Below are positions 60,801-64,000 of a stretch of 64,000 nt of DNA, one piece after another. Each line of letters opens with the position of its first letter. Positions within the stretch are counted from its first letter, which is position 1. Both the position numbers and the translations under genes were made by a program. The stretch comes from Stichopus chloronotus. Taxonomy: Eukaryota; Echinodermata; Holothuroidea; Aspidochirotida; Stichopodidae. The notes below the pieces were generated by a model. The model was not told the origin of the DNA and did not search any database. It saw only the letters and a program-made list of their open reading frames with translations. The stretch is from the NCBI GenBank assembly GCA_021234535.1, contig CM037830.1:14687116-14751115 (forward strand). Reading direction: 5' to 3'.

Positions 60801-62391
60801 GCTTTTTTATAATCTATGAATGCGCAGTAAAGCCGGCTTTTTTTTATTTGATAAAGATCTATGACTGTATGCAGAACAAAAATATGATCAATTGTAGAAT
60901 AATTGCTCCTGAACCCAGCTTGCTCGTCTCCCAATATCCCCGCATATTGCAAATAAGTATGAATTGTGTCATTAAGACTAGCCGTAAAAAGCTTACCCAA
61001 GCAACTTAGTAAAGTAATACCTCGATAATTATCAACATCATGAGGTGAGCCTTTGCCTTTGACAATTGGTTTAACAACACCAATAGTCCAAGTTGTTGGA
61101 ATAATCCCAGTATTAATTACTAAATTGAATAAAACCGTGATTAAGTTGACAACAGAAAATGGGCTATTCATCAGGAACTCATTTTTTATCAAGTCAATGC
61201 CAGGAGCAGAAGATGTACGGTGATCCTCTTTAGCAAATATTTTCAAACAAATGTCTTTATTTTCCCTACGTTAATACACATCTCTTTTTTCGAATCACAG
61301 CAAATCTTCATCGCCATAGATGACATAATAGTGAACCAGACGTACAAAGATTATCAAGTGAACCAAGGAGTATGGGACGCGACCATTTTGGACGTGGAAG
61401 TTGATACCATGGCATACGGTTGCCAAGGGTGCTTCAAAGAAGAACAGTCGTATTTGAGATATAAAATCGCGTTAAAGAGGAAAAATAGAGCTAATTACTT
61501 TTTTAATCTCATACTTACCGTGTTACGTGATGTCGGCTATGACTATGTTGATCATATTCCTACCTCAGGGCAATGATTCCGACACCGCAACGTTCGGATT
61601 GACCTGTATCTTGACTTTGATAGTTTTCTTGACATTTCTGTTCACCATTCTTCCTTCCACGGGCCAACCTTTACTCGGTAAGTGTGCAGCTGAAATGAAA
61701 TATAAATGTTTTTGTAGTTACTGTTACATGAACCCCGTGAAAGTGCATGTGATGTTCCGTGAAACAGACGGTATAAAGGACATTTCCTCCACTGCAGCAA
61801 GATCGTATCATTTCTGCGTATCAACACATAGTTTGTCATATAGCTATACATTGATTCTCCCCGATGAGGAATTTATGAATGAAAAATTGAAACTGCAGTA
61901 ACAAACGAGATGAAAATAAACACGTATTCTACATAAGTCCTAATGATTTTTTTTTAATTAATTTCGTAGGTCATTACGTCGTATGGCTCACCGTGGAAGG
62001 TGTATTGATCACATTGTACGCAGTGTGTGACGCTCATCATGAAACCTCGGGCAAAACCCCTGGCATTCCTATGTCCAGGAGACCAAAAGGAGACCAGAAG
62101 ACAATAAACGAAATTGAGGGCGAAATAGAACTAGATGTATGTCGTTCAGTTGCAGCTAGTGATGACACCGGCGCCAAGAGGGCATCCGAAAAGGAGAAAT
62201 CTGAAGGAAGCAGTCAGTCCTCTGGAAGGAAAGTCTTTGTCGGAGCATGTAATTGTAGCTGTTTTTTTAGATGTCTATTTTGGCCTGCAGCAAAACCGAT
62301 GTGGTTAAATATAATAAGATGTATCATCGTTACTGTTAAAATCATTTCAACTCTCATCTTTGCAATTTTGTTCATAACAAGGTATTCATAG
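48764..62391 (+). CDS. Gene B: Cys-loop ligand-gated ion channel subunit, 7 exons, frameshift in exon 6
   Basis: Paralog of gene A. Coding exons: 48764-48815, 58117-58262, 58588-58632, 58870-58994, 59343-59529, 61301-61677 and 61970-62391. Exon phases agree throughout only if one extra base in exon 6 (at about 61514, inside M1) is discounted; then 450 residues plus stop are implied. As read, translation stops at 61574-61576. Signal peptide, ligand-binding domain, Cys158-Cys172 loop (NYPFD inside), loop B Trp179, loop C with a CQGC pair, M2 with 9' Leu and -1' Asp, an M3-M4 loop of about 85 residues rich in E, K and S, a cysteine cluster (CNCSCFFRC) and M4 are all present. Either a recent pseudogene or an assembly error. 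Role as for gene A: ligand-gated, probably cation-selective, channel subunit. Confidence 0.8.
49136..49500 (+). repeat. Composite repeat copy in gene B intron 1
   Basis: Opens GATTCCTTGCCAAATTATGATG, the same truncated hairpin start as at 18184 in gene A intron 1, then GTGTGTGG, CTTGTAAACACGGTATCTCAA and two half-site cores at 49291 and 49436, 145 bp apart (AGGTCAATGGTCA and TGGTCAAAGGTCA). Confidence 0.7.
51178..51379. mobile_element. hAT-like MITE with internal C tract
   Basis: Ends are inverted: CAGGCCCGTATCCAG on the left, and on the right the reverse complement of CAGGCCCGTATGCAG (14 of 15 bases match). The 202-bp element includes a 13-base C run at about 51344-51356. Flanking bases GTGGTGA and GGTGAAAT do not form a clean 8-bp duplication, so the superfamily is tentative. 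Confidence 0.6.
52163..55732 (-). mobile_element. Tx1/L1-like LINE, 5'-truncated, with 18-bp target duplication
   Basis: The 18-bp sequence TTTGCAAGGTGAAGTCTT occurs exactly at 52145-52162 and 55733-55750 and brackets the element. Just inside the left copy is a T run, which on the minus strand is the poly-A tail. The element is 3.57 kb and lacks ORF1 and most of the endonuclease, as usual for a 5'-truncated LINE. It lies antisense in gene B intron 1. Conservation of the duplication points to a fairly recent insertion. Confidence 0.92.
52395..55667 (-). pseudogene. LINE ORF2 relic: endonuclease end, reverse transcriptase, zinc-finger tail
   Basis: In minus-strand order: the endonuclease end with SRLDYF-like CRLDYFLTSRHVAHAV and the SDH motif; a charged linker (ARERRAKEQELTNRIAQLEQ); the RT start with DKSPGSDGLSVNFYKTFW; palm motif A FLVDFEKAFDKIEW; RQGCPLSPYLF; the YADD box at 54096-54107; and a C-terminal CSFC/EHLFWEC zinc-finger-like motif. 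Clean frames are 55485-54586 and 54530-52842. The copy is disabled by frame changes near 55610 and 54620, a stop near 54545 and a TGA near 52842. The enzyme would copy the element's RNA into nicked target DNA. Confidence 0.9.
58117..58262 (+). CDS. Gene B exon 2
   Basis: Acceptor CTCCTCAG, donor GTATGT, 146 bp as in gene A. Encodes LHSTLMAESYDPLLRPANDT and PVKVGLRFTPTIAIL, the family's N-terminal block. Contains an N-D-T sequon. Confidence 0.9.
58588..58632 (+). CDS. Gene B exon 3 (45-bp micro-exon)
   Basis: Acceptor CCTCACAG, donor GTAAAA. Encodes NEVSQELELRGMLKM. The position of the loop D tryptophan is Met here. Confidence 0.88.
58870..58994 (+). CDS. Gene B exon 4
   Basis: Acceptor ATTCTTCTCAG, donor GTAAGA, 125 bp. 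Encodes SWEDFRLQWDPSNHNG and KIWIPELVLNE. It is 15 bp longer than the gene A exon, adding residues around KRQDDTK before loop A. N-I-T sequon at residue 99. The longer open frame that starts upstream reads through intron sequence. Confidence 0.9.
59343..59529 (+). CDS. Gene B exon 5 (Cys-loop)
   Basis: Acceptor CCTTTGCAG, donor GTAAGA, 187 bp. Encodes the Cys-loop CLVDVSNYPFDRQTC and, unlike gene A, keeps the loop B tryptophan (TFTTWVHQ). Confidence 0.92.
59640..61270 (-). mobile_element. LINE remnant (jockey/CR1/I-type) filling gene B intron 5
   Basis: Minus-strand RT begins about 25-30 bp from the exon 6 acceptor with DICLKIFAKEDHRTSSAPGI and runs to about 59657. It is a different lineage from the Tx1-like element in intron 1. 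The exact clade is not resolved, and no target duplication was identified. The low-coordinate end is AT-rich (AAAAAAAAATCATAATAAC region on the + strand). Confidence 0.85.
59657..61260 (-). pseudogene. LINE reverse transcriptase relic with internal deletion
   Basis: The frame 61246-60596 carries SAPGIDLIKNEFL, VDNYRGITLLSCLGKLF, DEQAGFRSNYSTIDHIF, palm motif A AFIDYKKAFDLV and GVRQGESLSPVLFALY, then a stop. The YADD box (LYADDTIVLAEND) is at 60464-60475 in the continuing frame. After about 200 bp of broken sequence the frame 60259-59657 has RYLVCLSIKDRINLYKFRCA and a CHYC...FHYLCEC zinc-finger-like tail. The part between YADD and the C-terminal region is too short, so a segment was lost. Confidence 0.85.
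61301..61677 (+). CDS. Gene B exon 6 (loop C, M1, M2), frameshifted
   Basis: Acceptor TCGAATCACAG, donor GTAAGT. The 377-bp length leaves phase 2, whereas exon 7 needs phase 1; a length of 376 would fit. The protein reads through loop C (AYGCQGCFKEEQSYLRY) to RANYFFNLI in one frame, and resumes at LPCYVMSAMTM in the next frame. This places the extra base at about 61514. M2 (FGLTCILTLIVFLTFLFTIL) is intact in the second frame. Confidence 0.88.
61970..62391 (+). CDS. Gene B exon 7 (M3, loop, M4)
   Basis: Acceptor TTAATTTCGTAG; encodes GHYVVWLTVEGVLITLYAV (M3), a hydrophilic loop with a KRASEKEKSEGSSQSSGRK stretch, CNCSCFFRC, and M4 (WLNIIRCIIVTVKIISTLIF). Stop TAG at 62389-62391. The loop is about 30 residues longer than in gene A. 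Confidence 0.88.
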
Positions 62392-62568
62392 AAAGACCGA
62401 GAGAGCAACAATGACTAATAATGAAATTATCCTTAAGATATAATGTTAATCTGTGTAGCTGCCTCATCCGCTATGGTTACATATGAAGTAAATTCAGTCT
62501 GTCCTCTCTGAGAGTACTAGTTCACATATCTTTGGTAATTTCTTCTTTATGCTTATTTCATTCACAGA

Positions 62569-62574
62569 AATAAA
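62569..62574 (+). terminator. Putative polyadenylation signal of gene B
   Basis: AATAAA 178 bases after the gene B stop codon. A plausible position for a short 3' UTR; unproven. Confidence 0.4.
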
Positions 62575-63324
62575 ATTATGAGACATTACCAGAGAAGAGC
62601 TACAAACATAGATTTATGTGACATTTTCATTCATTTTCATAAGTCGCTATAGTTCTCCCAGAAAAGATTCCGAACGTGATAATTTCATGGAATTGTTTGG
62701 TGAACAAAAACTTCTAACTAGCATTCCTCGTAGTTAGAAACATGATTGTAGTTTGTAAGAATGAGTCGGTGTAACACATTATTCAGAAAGGTCAGAAATC
62801 GTCGAAAGTCGTGTGATTTATATACATCAGAAATGTTCCACCGATGTGGTTAATATCTTGAATACCTGTATCCTAACGTATCGCTAACGCAAATTCTAAC
62901 GAGAGTCAGACACTATATCACTGGTTGTCGCCTAGGCATATTTTAAGAACCAAAAGTTTTCGGATGCTTTTTTTGCGGTTCCCTGTAAATTTTACAACGT
63001 ACCTGAGTTGGGGGGTTGGGTCTCTTCGAACATTTTATTACCATACCGTTAGAAAGAAACTTACATTCTCTAGTAACAGTTGTGGAAAAACAAGCCTTTC
63101 TCCTATCTATATTGTATAGAAGTAATATACAAGTTGAAATTCATGACTGTAGGGTTAAACTTAGCGTGACACTGCCAATACTTTACTTCTACTGTACAAC
63201 CCTGATTCTCACTTAATGGTCAATTAGTTTTATTTCTGTTTGCAACCATAAGTCGTACTAAAAATCGTTTGGCCATCCTGAAACGCTTCAGCATGATTTA
63301 CTTCCCAGGTAACATTTCCCCCAG
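62575..63324. other. 3' flank of gene B, nothing recognised
   Basis: No gene or repeat structure supported. Confidence 0.4.
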
Positions 63325-63560
63325 TGAACACATGGGCCCCATATATGTGAATCCATATGGAGCCCATGTGATTTTGCACCCAAGATCTTTAAGGGGACTA
63401 TATGGGCCAGTATGGGATAATTGCCCATATGGAGCCAGATCTATCTGATATGGGTTATCTGGGATAACCCACGTGTGTCCCTCACAGATCGTGGGTGCAA
63501 AAACATATGGTTTCCATGTGTTTGTCGATATGGTCGAACATATGGGGTCTATGTTGAAAT
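63325..63560. mobile_element. Palindromic CATATGG-rich MITE-like element
   Basis: Arms of about 60-70 bp are imperfect reverse complements. The left arm has CACATGGGCCCCATATATGT and TTTTGCACCCAAGATCT. The right arm has AGATCGTGGGTGCAAAA and CATATGGGGTCTATG. The centre contains repeated GATATGGGTTATCTGGG and GCCCATATGGAGCC phrases. No coding capacity; target duplication not found. Confidence 0.6.
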
Positions 63561-64000
63561 ATTAGTTGGGTTAATGTTGCTAAATAAATCATAAATCATA
63601 CTGGATCCGTATACATCAGTATCAGTATCAACTGTGCTATCAGTTCAAAATGTCTGAATTATGCTTACACGTACCGAATGTTTATCGTAATTTTGATTGA
63701 TACTAATCCACTCCTGTTTCTGAAAGGTGTTACGAAAGTAAAGAAAGTTGTGCTCCTTTTGTTTGAAACAAATTTCTAGGGGTTGCTTTAGTTATTACGT
63801 GATAATGTCACACTCAAAAAGTTTGAAATTTGTATTATAAAGTGCATTTCACTGCATGCAAAAAGATGCATGTATTACATGCCTGATTGACCTTGTCTTG
63901 TTTAATTCGTGTATTCATGTATTTCATGTATTCATGTATAAAGTGTGTGTCACTATTGTATGGTGGTGAGATGACTGTCAAACTTTTAGCTTTTTAGATT
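63561..64000. other. Intergenic end of window
   Basis: AT-rich, with a short TTCATGTATTTCATGTATTCATG run near 63914-63938. No gene seen. Confidence 0.4.

Overview
The window looks like nuclear DNA from an animal. It has spliced genes with GT-AG introns and conserved exon phases, AT-rich spacers, long homopolymer and microsatellite tracts, and remnants of several animal-type mobile elements (CR1-like, Tx1-like and a third LINE type, a Penelope-like element, a Polinton/adintovirus-like element, hAT-type MITEs). A marine invertebrate deuterostome, perhaps an echinoderm, is my best guess. That guess rests on the overall flavour of the repeats and is weak.

The real gene content is two paralogous Cys-loop ligand-gated ion channel genes (nicotinic-receptor-like) in tandem on the + strand. 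Gene A (17818-30078) has seven exons that join in phase into an uninterrupted 396-codon frame. Gene B (48764-62391) has the same seven-exon plan, including the same 52-, 146- and 45-bp first three exons. Its exon 6 carries a one-base frameshift inside M1. Upstream sequence is also duplicated (about 10.37-17.8 kb against about 44.6-48.8 kb), so this is a segmental tandem duplication. Both copies keep a kappaB-like site about 360 bp upstream of the start codon.

Layout: 0-10 kb is intergenic and holds an internally deleted CR1-like LINE (4.0-6.45 kb), repeat fragments and a tandem repeat of about 140 bp. From 10.4 to 17.8 kb is the duplicated 5' flank of gene A with a 2.1-kb insertion containing a hAT MITE. 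From 17.8 to 30.1 kb is gene A. Its introns hold a 1.3-kb repeat, a ~145-bp array, the 3' end of a Penelope-like element with hammerhead-like motifs, and a broken Polinton-like capsid and integrase region. From 30.1 to 44.6 kb is intergenic, with repeat arrays, a pair of 104-bp direct repeats and a palindromic MITE. From 44.6 to 48.8 kb is the duplicated flank of gene B. From 48.8 to 62.4 kb is gene B, with a Tx1-like LINE in intron 1 (18-bp target duplication) and another LINE filling most of intron 5. From 62.4 to 64 kb is a 3' flank with a palindromic MITE.

The most unusual non-gene signal is a dispersed composite repeat: a hairpin, a TG-rich tract, then units of about 145 bp. Each unit carries nuclear-receptor half-sites, and four copies have a perfect AGGTCAAAGGTCA (DR1). 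No tRNA, rRNA, CRISPR or bacterial-type feature was seen.
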